Positions 1 to 5,204 of a stretch of 7,203 nucleotides of DNA are shown piece by piece; the first letter of the stretch is position 1, and each line of letters starts with the position of its first letter. Made by a program: the position numbers and the translations under genes. The notes under the pieces are model-generated. The model saw only the letters and a program-made list of their open reading frames with translations, was not told the DNA's origin and searched no databases. The DNA comes from an uncultured Alphaproteobacteria bacterium (GTDB lineage Bacteria; Pseudomonadota; Alphaproteobacteria; Paracaedibacterales; CAIULA01). The stretch lies in the NCBI GenBank assembly GCA_903905285.1, contig CAIVFQ010000050.1, forward strand, positions 1 through 7,203. Direction: 5' to 3'.

Positions 1-99
1 TTGGTTCGCAAGATTCCGTCGAAGAACAGTAACGGTATCAAGGCCCCTTCAAATGGTCGATATCACAATCGCCATCTTCGCCGCCGTCCACGTCAATAA
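1..99 (+). CDS. 3' end of an unidentified gene with a very basic C-terminus (partial)
   Basis: The frame beginning at base 1 is open for 32 codons and stops at TAA 97-99. The peptide becomes strongly basic toward its end, finishing RNHLRRR-like (residues 23-29 are N-R-H-L-R-R-R) and then PRQ. The stretch is visibly more GC-rich than the AT-rich DNA after it, which suits coding sequence. Arg-rich tails like this occur on many RNA-binding proteins, such as pseudouridine synthases and RNA helicases, but 32 residues are too few to name a family. Another frame is also open (bases 2-139), so the frame choice is a judgement. The 5' part lies outside the window. Confidence 0.45.
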   Translation: MVRKIPSKNSNGIKAPSNGRYHNRHLRRRPRQ

Positions 100-141
100 A
101 ACTCTAAAATTTAATGATGCTATCTTTAGTTAAAAGTCTCA

Positions 142-258
142 ATGAAACTGACTCAATTTATAAATTATTTTGAAGATTCTGTATTAACCTTAAAATTGGA
201 AGAAGAGGATTGTTGCTTACAATTTCCCTTTAAGGAAGATTTGAGCGTAAAGAGTTAA
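142..258 (+). CDS. possible 38-residue small ORF (weak)
   Basis: An ATG at 142 opens a 38-codon frame ending at TAA 256-258. The peptide starts MKLTQFINYF and continues with an acidic patch (LEEEDCC) before ending KEDLSVKS. There is no clear Shine-Dalgarno sequence, only AAAAG about five bases upstream. I recognise no family. Its composition is plausible for a real peptide, but an ORF this short arises easily by chance in AT-rich DNA. It is recorded as a candidate only. Confidence 0.15.
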   Translation: MKLTQFINYFEDSVLTLKLEEEDCCLQFPFKEDLSVKS

Positions 259-294
259 ATTTCCCCCTGTTTATTGTGGCTGGCGGCGTTTCCG

Positions 295-323
295 TTCACA
301 GGTTTCACCTTATGGGATATCAA
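295..323 (+). promoter_or_regulatory. possible sigma70-type promoter of gapR
   Basis: TTCACA (295-300) and TATCAA (318-323) are separated by 17 bases, matching the -35 and -10 consensus at 5/6 and 4/6 positions. Transcription would start near 330, giving a leader of roughly 65 bases before the gapR ATG. The match was found by eye and is modest. Confidence 0.25.
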
Positions 324-394
324 ACAGAAAAGTGTGGAAAATCATCCGAAAAGGGTATACCTTGCAACCAAATTAATAAACTTAAGAGTTAATT

Positions 395-640
395 ATGGAA
401 TCGGTTCAAGGTGGTATTTCAGCCCATCAATTAAGGTCTTTTATTGAAAAGATTGAACGGTTAGAAAGCGACAAGTCCGAAATCGGTGAAGTCGTTCGGG
501 AGACTTTTGCCGAAGCCAAGTCAGAAGGCTTTGATATCAAAGTTATGCGCCAATTAATCAAAATGCGCCGCATGAAGAAGGAAGAGCTTTTAGAGCAGGA
601 AGAGCTGCTAGGTCTTTATCGTCAGGCGCTTGGTGAATAA
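395..640 (+). CDS. gapR: GapR family nucleoid-associated protein (DUF2312)
   Basis: An 81-residue protein matching the whole length of the DUF2312/GapR family. GapR is a small alphaproteobacterial chromosome-associated protein, characterised in Caulobacter, that binds overtwisted AT-rich DNA, stimulates type II topoisomerases and supports replication and segregation. Visible family features are the N-terminal helix with H-Q-L-R-S-F-I-E-K-I-E-R-L-E (residues 11-24), the central AEAKSEGFDIKVMRQLIKMR block (residues 40-59) and the closing EQEELLGLYRQAL segment. Family members are usually about 80-90 residues, so it is full length. A weak AAGAG (384-388) lies 6 bases before the ATG. The gene appears to be monocistronic. 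Immediately after the stop there is only a weak 5-bp hairpin (632-636 with 643-647). The family call is secure from sequence; the function is known for the family. Confidence 0.95.
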   Translation: MESVQGGISAHQLRSFIEKIERLESDKSEIGEVVRETFAEAKSEGFDIKVMRQLIKMRRMKKEELLEQEELLGLYRQALGE

Positions 641-706
641 CATCACCTAATCTTTCATCAAAATGACTGTGCGTATTTGAACAAACAAAATAATTTAAAT
701 TTGAGA

Positions 707-730
707 TATTAAGTAAATTTTTACTTAATA
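707..730. repeat. perfect 11-bp inverted repeat, operator-like
   Basis: TATTAAGTAAA (707-717) is mirrored exactly by TTTACTTAATA (720-730) with only two bases between. It lies in the gapR to 775-gene spacer and its right arm contains the -35-like TTTACT (720-725) of the promoter proposed at 720-748. Such an arrangement suits a dimeric repressor site. A hairpin terminator for gapR is less likely because the stem is all A/T except one G-C pair and no T-run follows. AT-rich DNA produces chance palindromes, so the regulatory role is inference. Confidence 0.5.
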
Positions 731-748
731 ATTGTAAAATTATATTAT
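720..748 (+). promoter_or_regulatory. putative sigma70-type promoter of the 775-1614 gene
   Basis: TTTACT (720-725) and TATTAT (743-748) are 17 bases apart, matching consensus at 4/6 and 5/6 positions. Transcription would begin near 755. That leaves about 20 bases before the ATG at 775, or a nearly leaderless message if GTG 760 is used. The -35 hexamer falls inside the inverted repeat 707-730. Confidence 0.35.
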
Positions 749-774
749 GTTCAATTAACGTGTTGTTTTATGAA

Positions 775-1614
775 ATGAATTTGGTTGTTTTCATTCTTTT
801 GATATTGTTCCTCAAAGAGACGCCTGCCGTAGGCAGTGATAGCGATGGTGATGATGAGGAAATCTTTTTAATTGGTGCGTCTTTATCTCTGCCATCTTCA
901 CCGTCAAAAGAAGAGTCAACACTCCATGAGCTTCTTGAGGCTTCTCGTAGGCAAAGCGCGGCGATGTCTGATTTGTGGTTGCAAAACTTGCGGCTTTATT
1001 CGTTGTTATCAACGCCAGCTCCGACTGTACCTGTTATTCCTACTCCAGTTGTTTCTGCATCGGTCGTGCCAGATGTTAATCTTTTTGACTTGGCTAGCCG
1101 GCGTTTGAACAACGAGATGTTGGTTAATTCTGTTTCCTTCAGATTTTCCGGAGACGGTGAACTTTATAATTATCAAAAGTCCTTAGCGATTAAAGGTGGT
1201 GAAAGGGTTTTTAACCTTTTTGCTCCTCACAAATTAAAGGAAGAAGTTGAACGCTTAACAGTCTATGAGAAAGTTGAAATTATTTTTGATACAGTTTTCG
1301 GCTTAAAAACTGCTGAAGAAGGGCTCCCCCAACCTGCAAAACGAGACGGCAGCCTTAACACCTTATTACAATATAAATTTGATTTTGTCCTAGGTCCTAA
1401 CAGAGATGGGCTTGGTAATAAATATGGCTATGGTGTCTCAACAAACCACTTTTCCGATCATCCTCATTGTAAAGGGGCTTTCCCAGGATTGAGAGCAGGC
1501 AAGGCTCTTATCCCGAACGGAAAAGTAACTGATTTTTTCAGCTCTTATGGTGTTGAAACCGATTATGAACGGCTGAAGGTTCTTTTGGATGTCTTGATGG
1601 TGATCAAAAAATGA
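775..1614 (+). CDS. unrecognised, probably exported protein
   Basis: I do not recognise this protein family. From ATG 775 it is 279 residues; in-frame GTG 760 would add five residues, and neither start has a Shine-Dalgarno sequence. The N-terminus is a strongly hydrophobic run (residues 3-13, LVVFILLILFL) followed by P-A-V-G at 17-20, which could be a signal peptide cleaved after Gly20, although the n-region has no Lys or Arg. An acidic Ser/Asp/Glu patch follows (21-29). Next comes a helical-looking segment around 49-78, then a Pro/Val/Thr-rich linker (about 79-101). The C-terminal 170 residues look globular, with G-P-N-R-D-G-L-G near 207-214 and H-P-H-C near 229-232. This order of exported leader, flexible linker and compact domain suits a secreted or surface-anchored protein. 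The alternative is a single N-terminal membrane anchor. It stands alone, followed by the independently started Bax inhibitor-1 gene. Confidence 0.65.
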   Translation: MNLVVFILLILFLKETPAVGSDSDGDDEEIFLIGASLSLPSSPSKEESTLHELLEASRRQSAAMSDLWLQNLRLYSLLSTPAPTVPVIPTPVVSASVVPDVNLFDLASRRLNNEMLVNSVSFRFSGDGELYNYQKSLAIKGGERVFNLFAPHKLKEEVERLTVYEKVEIIFDTVFGLKTAEEGLPQPAKRDGSLNTLLQYKFDFVLGPNRDGLGNKYGYGVSTNHFSDHPHCKGAFPGLRAGKALIPNGKVTDFFSSYGVETDYERLKVLLDVLMVIKK

Positions 1615-1640
1615 AGGCGATAGTAAAAATCTTTTGAAGA

Positions 1641-1649
1641 TGTTAAAAT
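1641..1649 (+). promoter_or_regulatory. possible extended -10 promoter of the Bax inhibitor-1 family gene
   Basis: TGTTAAAAT fits the extended -10 pattern TGnTAtAAT with one mismatch; no good -35 accompanies it. A start site near 1656 would exclude the upstream in-frame ATG at 1648 and leave about 49 bases to the ATG at 1705. The matching TGCTAAAAT occurs before the minus-strand gene at 4124-5017. Confidence 0.3.
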
Positions 1650-1691
1650 GCTCTCAATGAGGGGTCCGTTTATTGTTCCCTTTAGATGTTA

Positions 1692-1698
1692 TAAGGAG
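1692..1698 (+). promoter_or_regulatory. Shine-Dalgarno site that fixes the start at 1705
   Basis: TAAGGAG lies 6 bases before ATG 1705. It is the strongest ribosome binding site in the window. It selects 1705 over the in-frame ATGs at 1648 and 1660, whose 19 or 15 extra residues do not resemble the family N-terminus. Confidence 0.75.
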
Positions 1699-1704
1699 AA
1701 GAAA

Positions 1705-2427
1705 ATGTTAGATAGATTTGATGACCAACCTATTTTAAGGAATTCATCGGCAACGCAAGCGTGGGACGTTGATGCGGGCCTTCGTAATTACATGATGAAA
1801 GTCTATGGCTATATGGCTATGGGGCTTGGTTTGACCGGCGTGGTTTCCTTTTTAACCGCCAGCAGTCCTGCTTTCTTCCATGCAATTTTTGGCACTCCCC
1901 TTGCCTGGGTGGTGATTTTCGCCCCTTTGGGAATGGTTTTATTTTTAAGTGCTAAAATTTCCAGTCTGTCGTTAAGCACTGCCCAAACTCTTTTCTGGGT
2001 TTATGCAGGCACAATGGGGCTGTCCCTATCCAGCATATTCTATATGTACACAGGCCAAAGCATTGCCAGGTTGTTTTTCGTGTCAGCCAGCGTGTTTGCC
2101 GCCATGAGCTTATACGGGTATACAACGAAAAAAGATCTAACCAATTTTGGTTCCTTCCTTATGATGGGGCTGATTGGGTTGGTGATTGCTTCGGTTGTTA
2201 ACCTTTTCTTGCAAAGTACAGCCTTGCAATTTGGGTTGTCTTGTATCGGTGTTTTGGTGTTCACAGGCTTAACGGCTTATGACACCCAAATGATTAAAGA
2301 ACTGTATTTTGAGTCTGATAGTATAGAGGTTGCCGGTAAGAAAGCCATTATTGGTGCCTTGAATCTTTACTTAGACTTTATTAATTTGTTTCTTTCTTTG
2401 TTACGCATTTTTGGTGACCGTCGCTAG
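1705..2427 (+). CDS. Bax inhibitor-1 (BI-1/YccA-YbhL) family inner-membrane protein
   Basis: A 240-residue multi-pass membrane protein with the full BI-1/TMBIM architecture. A short polar N-terminus (1-28) precedes about seven hydrophobic segments (roughly 30-50, 65-82, 93-115, 120-138, 149-168, 174-191, 214-236). Family signatures are visible: the YGYTTKKDLTNFG loop (137-149), GLTAYDTQMIK (188-198) with Asp193, and the C-terminal ALNLYLDFINLFL helix (218-230) with Asp224, ending in basic D-R-R. In the structurally studied bacterial homologue BsYetJ, paired aspartates regulate calcium leak. In Proteobacteria the family is linked to membrane-protein quality control through FtsH (YccA). The precise role here is unknown, and I cannot separate the YccA and YbhL subtypes by eye. 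The start is set by TAAGGAG at 1692-1698. The gene is followed by the palindromic repeat at 2461-2546, which may also limit read-through into hldE. Confidence 0.92.
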   Translation: MLDRFDDQPILRNSSATQAWDVDAGLRNYMMKVYGYMAMGLGLTGVVSFLTASSPAFFHAIFGTPLAWVVIFAPLGMVLFLSAKISSLSLSTAQTLFWVYAGTMGLSLSSIFYMYTGQSIARLFFVSASVFAAMSLYGYTTKKDLTNFGSFLMMGLIGLVIASVVNLFLQSTALQFGLSCIGVLVFTGLTAYDTQMIKELYFESDSIEVAGKKAIIGALNLYLDFINLFLSLLRIFGDRR

Positions 2428-2460
2428 TAGAGCTGTTACTAACCTCTGATAAATTAAAGA

Positions 2461-2546
2461 TGTCACCCCCCGCGCAGGCGGGGGTCTAGTTGTATCGCTC
2501 ATAAACAATTATCAATTGTTTATGCCCCGTTTTCACGGGGATGACA
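2461..2546. repeat. composite palindromic repeat, MITE-like, with three hairpins
   Basis: The 86-bp element begins TGTCACCCCC and ends GGGGATGACA, whose complement is TGTCATCCCC, so the ends match at 9 of 10 positions. Inside are three hairpins. CCCCCGC/GCGGGGG (2467-2473 with 2478-2484) has a GCAG loop. A perfect 11-bp stem (2500-2510 with 2514-2524) contains ATAAACAATT and its complement with a 3-base loop. CCCCGT/ACGGGG (2525-2530 with 2535-2540) has a TTTC loop. AAAGA flanks both sides (2456-2460 and 2547-2551), a possible 5-bp target duplication. The GC-rich ends resemble the TGTCAT-CCCC-type palindromes dispersed in many proteobacterial genomes. No T-run follows any hairpin, so a strong intrinsic terminator is unlikely, though the element sits between two genes. 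Confidence 0.75.
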
Positions 2547-2556
2547 AAAGAAGAGG

Positions 2557-2585
2557 TTCGCAAAATCATCTAAAGGCGGTATATA
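2557..2585 (+). promoter_or_regulatory. possible promoter of hldE
   Basis: TTCGCA (2557-2562) and TATATA (2580-2585) have a 17-base spacer, each matching consensus at 4/6 positions. It begins 10 bases after the palindromic repeat ends. Transcription would start near 2592, leaving a short leader with no Shine-Dalgarno sequence before the hldE ATG. Confidence 0.3.
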
Positions 2586-2616
2586 AAGAACAACGCATTG
2601 TTTTTTATTTCTGTTT

Positions 2617-4074
2617 ATGTTTGTTCAATCTCCCTTAAAATTTTCTGGTTCTACTGTTCTGTGTATTGGCGATGTGATGCTTGACCACTTTGTGTATGGT
2701 CAAGTTGAACGAATTTCCCCTGAATCACCGATTCCTGTTTTGCGACAACAACATCAGTTCAGTATGCTGGGTGGGGCAGGGAACGTGATGCGGAACCTGA
2801 TTGCCCTGGGTGGGAATGTTATTTTCATCAGCGTTATTGGTGACGATGCAACAGGTCGAACGTTACAAAATCAATTAAAGTCGTTGACCAATGTGGAAGC
2901 AAAAATTTTTACAGAAGCCAATCGTCAAACCATTCAAAAAACCCGATTTATTGCGCAAGGCCAACAGTTGCTGAGGGTGGATGAAGAGATTGTCCTGCCC
3001 TGTACCACAGCGTCGCAAGAACAGATTTTAATCGTGGTGCAACAATCCTTACCTTTCTGTCAGGCGGTTGTTTTGTCTGACTATCATAAAGGGCTTTTTA
3101 CTGAAACGTTAAGTCAGGCTTTAATCGAACAAATTCGCCATCAAAACCCAATCATTCCCATTATTGTTGACCCGAAAGGGCGGTATTATGCTCGCTATAA
3201 AGGGGCAACAGTGATTACGCCGAATTTGAAAGAGCTGGGCGAAGTTGCAGGGCATTCCCTTAAATCTGAGGCAGAGATTTTGTGCGAAAGTCAACGTTTG
3301 CAACATGATCTAAATATTGATTCTGTCTTAGTGACGCAAGGATCGCAAGGGATGACCCTTGTCGAAAAAGACAATTCACCCCACTTTTTCCCAGCCCAAA
3401 CCCGTGAAGTTTATGATGTGTCTGGTGCAGGTGATACTGTCGTTGCCACAGTGGCGTTGGGGCTTGCCAGTGGTTATTCCTTAAAGGAAAGTTGTTACCT
3501 GGCGAATGAGGCTGCCGGTATTGCCGTGGGTAAGGTTGGCACGGCCACTGTAAGTTCTGAAGAGCTTGAAGACAGCCTAAGTCAACACCATGGTGGCAGT
3601 TACACGCAAAAGATTGTCGATAGGCATCAAGCACAAGATTTATTAAAACGCTGGCGCTATCAAGGGTTAAAGATAGGTTTTACCAATGGCTGTTTTGATT
3701 TGCTGCATTTAGGGCATTTGCATATTTTGCGTCAATCGGCGCAGGCATGCGATAAACTTGTCTTAGGGCTTAATACGGATGATTCCATTAAACGATTAAA
3801 GGGTGATCAGAGGCCGATACAAAATCAACAAACACGGGCGATGGTGCTGGCCGCCCTTAGCATGGTTGATGCGGTTATTTTGTTTGATGAAGACACTCCG
3901 TTTGAACTGATTAAAGCCTTACAGCCCGATGTTCTGGTGAAAGGGGCTGATTATACAGTTGACCGTGTCGTGGGTGCTGATCTTGTGCAGGCACGGGGTG
4001 GCCATGTCTTGTTGGTTGACCTTCAAGAAGGACATAGTACTACCAACACAGTAGTTAAAATGAAACTGGTGTAG
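2617..4074 (+). CDS. hldE: bifunctional heptose-7-phosphate kinase / heptose-1-phosphate adenylyltransferase
   Basis: A full-length 485-residue HldE (RfaE), which performs two cytoplasmic steps of ADP-heptose synthesis for lipopolysaccharide inner core: ATP phosphorylation of D-glycero-D-manno-heptose-7-phosphate at C1, then transfer of AMP to the resulting 1-phosphate. The N-terminal ribokinase/PfkB domain (about 1-325) shows GDVMLD (18-23), RISPESPIPV (32-41), LGGAGNV (51-57), SDYHKG (154-159), VDPKGRYYARYKG (184-196) and DVSGAGDT (267-274) with catalytic-base Asp273. The C-terminal nucleotidyltransferase domain (about 350-485) shows TNGCFDLLHLGH (356-367) with the HxGH motif at 364-367, LKGDQRP (394-400) and GHSTTNTVVKM (472-482). 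All expected catalytic motifs are intact. No hldD, gmhA or gmhB neighbour is visible. ATG 2617 is the only reasonable start although it lacks a Shine-Dalgarno; the preceding bases are T-rich. Confidence 0.97.
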   Translation: MFVQSPLKFSGSTVLCIGDVMLDHFVYGQVERISPESPIPVLRQQHQFSMLGGAGNVMRNLIALGGNVIFISVIGDDATGRTLQNQLKSLTNVEAKIFTEANRQTIQKTRFIAQGQQLLRVDEEIVLPCTTASQEQILIVVQQSLPFCQAVVLSDYHKGLFTETLSQALIEQIRHQNPIIPIIVDPKGRYYARYKGATVITPNLKELGEVAGHSLKSEAEILCESQRLQHDLNIDSVLVTQGSQGMTLVEKDNSPHFFPAQTREVYDVSGAGDTVVATVALGLASGYSLKESCYLANEAAGIAVGKVGTATVSSEELEDSLSQHHGGSYTQKIVDRHQAQDLLKRWRYQGLKIGFTNGCFDLLHLGHLHILRQSAQACDKLVLGLNTDDSIKRLKGDQRPIQNQQTRAMVLAALSMVDAVILFDEDTPFELIKALQPDVLVKGADYTVDRVVGADLVQARGGHVLLVDLQEGHSTTNTVVKMKLV

Positions 4075-4123
4075 AAAGCAGTTAAGCTAGATACACAAGG
4101 AATTCTAATATGTGTTGGTTCCT

Positions 4124-5017
4124 TTAAAAAAGCTCACTTGTTTTGCATGACCAAGAAATCTTAATACTTCCTTGATCAAGGGCAAGTAGTGTTTCACCAG
4201 ATTTTGGATTCCAAGGATATCGTGTTGATCCATAATTTTCATAGTTTATCTTTAATTGACCGCGGGGCAGGGGGACACTATAAGAAAGTTGGTAAGTAAA
4301 ATCAGAATCTGAAGATTGCTTGGAATTCTTTAAGAATATCTCAAACTCAGTGCTAAAACTTAAAGAGGGAGTAATTTGGTAAGAAACACCCAAACTGATT
4401 TGTCGTTTAAAGTTCTTTTTTGTGTTCGATATTTCATCAATGTATGCTCTCATAACGGAGCCGCCGACCGAAAAACCAAGAGGCTTGTCAGCTTTAAATT
4501 TTAAGGCATTTTGAATGGAATCTAAAATTGGTACATTGTAGCTGAGGTATATGGTTCCTGAGTCTGAATCAATAAATTTTTCGCCACTTTTTGGTCTAAA
4601 GTGGTTAGATCCCTCGCTTCTATAATCACAAGAGATGCCTCCAGGGTCTGAGTTATAGTATCCAAACGCGAAGGAAAAATCAGGATCCCAGGTGTGTTGA
4701 TACCGATAACCATATACGCTAAAAGAAGCGCCAAAATGTTCATATCCATATTGCAGGTCTGCTTCATAAGAATGGTTGTAAAACTTGACGTCCCTTTTAG
4801 TTTCTTCGTCCTCTCCTGTTTCTTCGTTCTTTTGGATTTCTTCAACCTGCTTGGTATCTCTTGAAACGGGGAAATCTTTTAAAAGGCAGATGGTCCAGAT
4901 GTGTTTTGAAGGTATGGGGGGAGTTGTTGTAATCTGTTTTTTTTGATCTGGAGTGGCAGAAGACGCAAAGCATGAATAGGCGCAAAAATAGACAAACAGA
5001 ATGAGTGAATAAAACAC
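4124..5017 (-). CDS. unrecognised exported protein, probable outer-membrane beta-barrel
   Basis: I cannot name a family. The 297-residue frame starts at GTG (5017-5015) with a hydrophobic leader (4-17) ending C-F-A-S-S-A (16-21), a good signal peptidase I context near residue 21. A charged, Glu/Lys-rich, probably flexible segment follows (53-76). The rest has many short alternating polar/aromatic runs typical of transmembrane beta-strands, for example ADLQYGYEHF (86-95), ASFSVYGYRYQ (97-107), FSFAFGYY (114-121), QISLGVSYQI (206-215), TYQLSYSVPL (241-250) and GSIKISWS (283-290). The last residue is Phe, as in substrates of the BAM outer-membrane assembly machinery. The leader lacks basic residues if GTG is the start; reading upstream without a standard start codon would add K-F-L-Q-T-F-F. 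An A8 tract falls at codons 26-28. It converges with hldE, 49 bases between the stops. A lipid-anchored or purely periplasmic beta protein is the alternative. Confidence 0.7.
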   Translation of the reverse strand: MFYSLILFVYFCAYSCFASSATPDQKKQITTTPPIPSKHIWTICLLKDFPVSRDTKQVEEIQKNEETGEDEETKRDVKFYNHSYEADLQYGYEHFGASFSVYGYRYQHTWDPDFSFAFGYYNSDPGGISCDYRSEGSNHFRPKSGEKFIDSDSGTIYLSYNVPILDSIQNALKFKADKPLGFSVGGSVMRAYIDEISNTKKNFKRQISLGVSYQITPSLSFSTEFEIFLKNSKQSSDSDFTYQLSYSVPLPRGQLKINYENYGSTRYPWNPKSGETLLALDQGSIKISWSCKTSELF

Positions 5018-5050
5018 AGAAATGAAAAAAGTTTGTAAAAATTTAAGTAT

Positions 5051-5059
5051 ATTTTAGCA
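5051..5059 (-). promoter_or_regulatory. possible extended -10 promoter of the 4124-5017 gene
   Basis: On the minus strand this reads TGCTAAAAT, fitting TGnTAtAAT with one mismatch and lacking a clear -35. Transcription would start near 5044, about 27 bases before the GTG at 5017, which supports GTG over any upstream non-standard start. An A9 tract (5106-5114, T on the plus strand) lies farther upstream. The rest of the 171-base spacer to trhO holds nothing else I can support. Confidence 0.3.
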
Positions 5060-5187
5060 CAAAATGATCCTAACACATTCATGCAGAATGAAAATTTCTG
5101 ACAGATTTTTTTTTGCAGAAACAAGACAAAGAAATTACGCATATCAGCGTGCTGTTTTGGTGAAGTCAATATTGATGTTAGGAAATG

Positions 5188-5204
5188 ATCAAGGAAACCT
5201 TGAT
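5188..5204 (-). terminator. short hairpin at the trhO stop codon, weak terminator candidate
   Basis: ATCAAGG and CCTTGAT form a perfect 7-bp stem around a 3-base loop, overlapping the last trhO codons and its TGA. On the minus strand the hairpin is followed by CATTTCC rather than a T-run, so intrinsic termination would be weak. It could instead protect the 3' end of the message or be coincidental. Confidence 0.25.

Larger units (their letters stand above)
100..394. other. intergenic stretch before gapR, no convincing gene
   Basis: This 295-base AT-rich stretch separates the basic-tailed gene end from gapR. I see no tRNA, no strong hairpin and no protein family in it. It holds one weak short ORF (142-258) and a possible promoter (295-323), listed separately. 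The remainder shows nothing I can support. Confidence 0.5.

Noticed and set aside
268..281. Shared GTTTATTGTGG with the IS end at 7127-7137, suggesting a second IS remnant before gapR
   Set aside because: Eleven-base matches are expected several times by chance in 7 kb, the TGTAACTA-type end is absent there, and the flanking minus-strand frame does not resemble a transposase.
823..836. Small palindrome CTGCC-GTA-GGCAG inside the 775-1614 coding region
   Set aside because: A 5-bp stem within a coding sequence is readily coincidental and has no matching partner elsewhere in the window.
812..1108. Two short ORFs overlapping the 775-1614 gene (812-1012 minus and 872-1108 plus)
   Set aside because: Both lie wholly inside the longer frame, have no ribosome binding site and give Cys/His- or Leu-rich out-of-frame peptides.
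1648..1704. N-terminal extension of the Bax inhibitor-1 family protein from ATG 1648
   Set aside because: The strong Shine-Dalgarno at 1692-1698 points to ATG 1705, and the extra residues encode the ribosome binding site itself.
4097..4124. AAGGAA/TTCCTT hairpin between the convergent hldE and surface-protein genes
   Set aside because: A 6-bp stem with a 16-base loop and no adjacent T-run in either direction is too weak to call a bidirectional terminator.
5085..5114. Weak CAGAA/TTCTG hairpin followed by T9 on the plus strand, terminator-like
   Set aside because: No plus-strand gene ends upstream within a kilobase, and the stem is only 5 bp and separated from the T-run.
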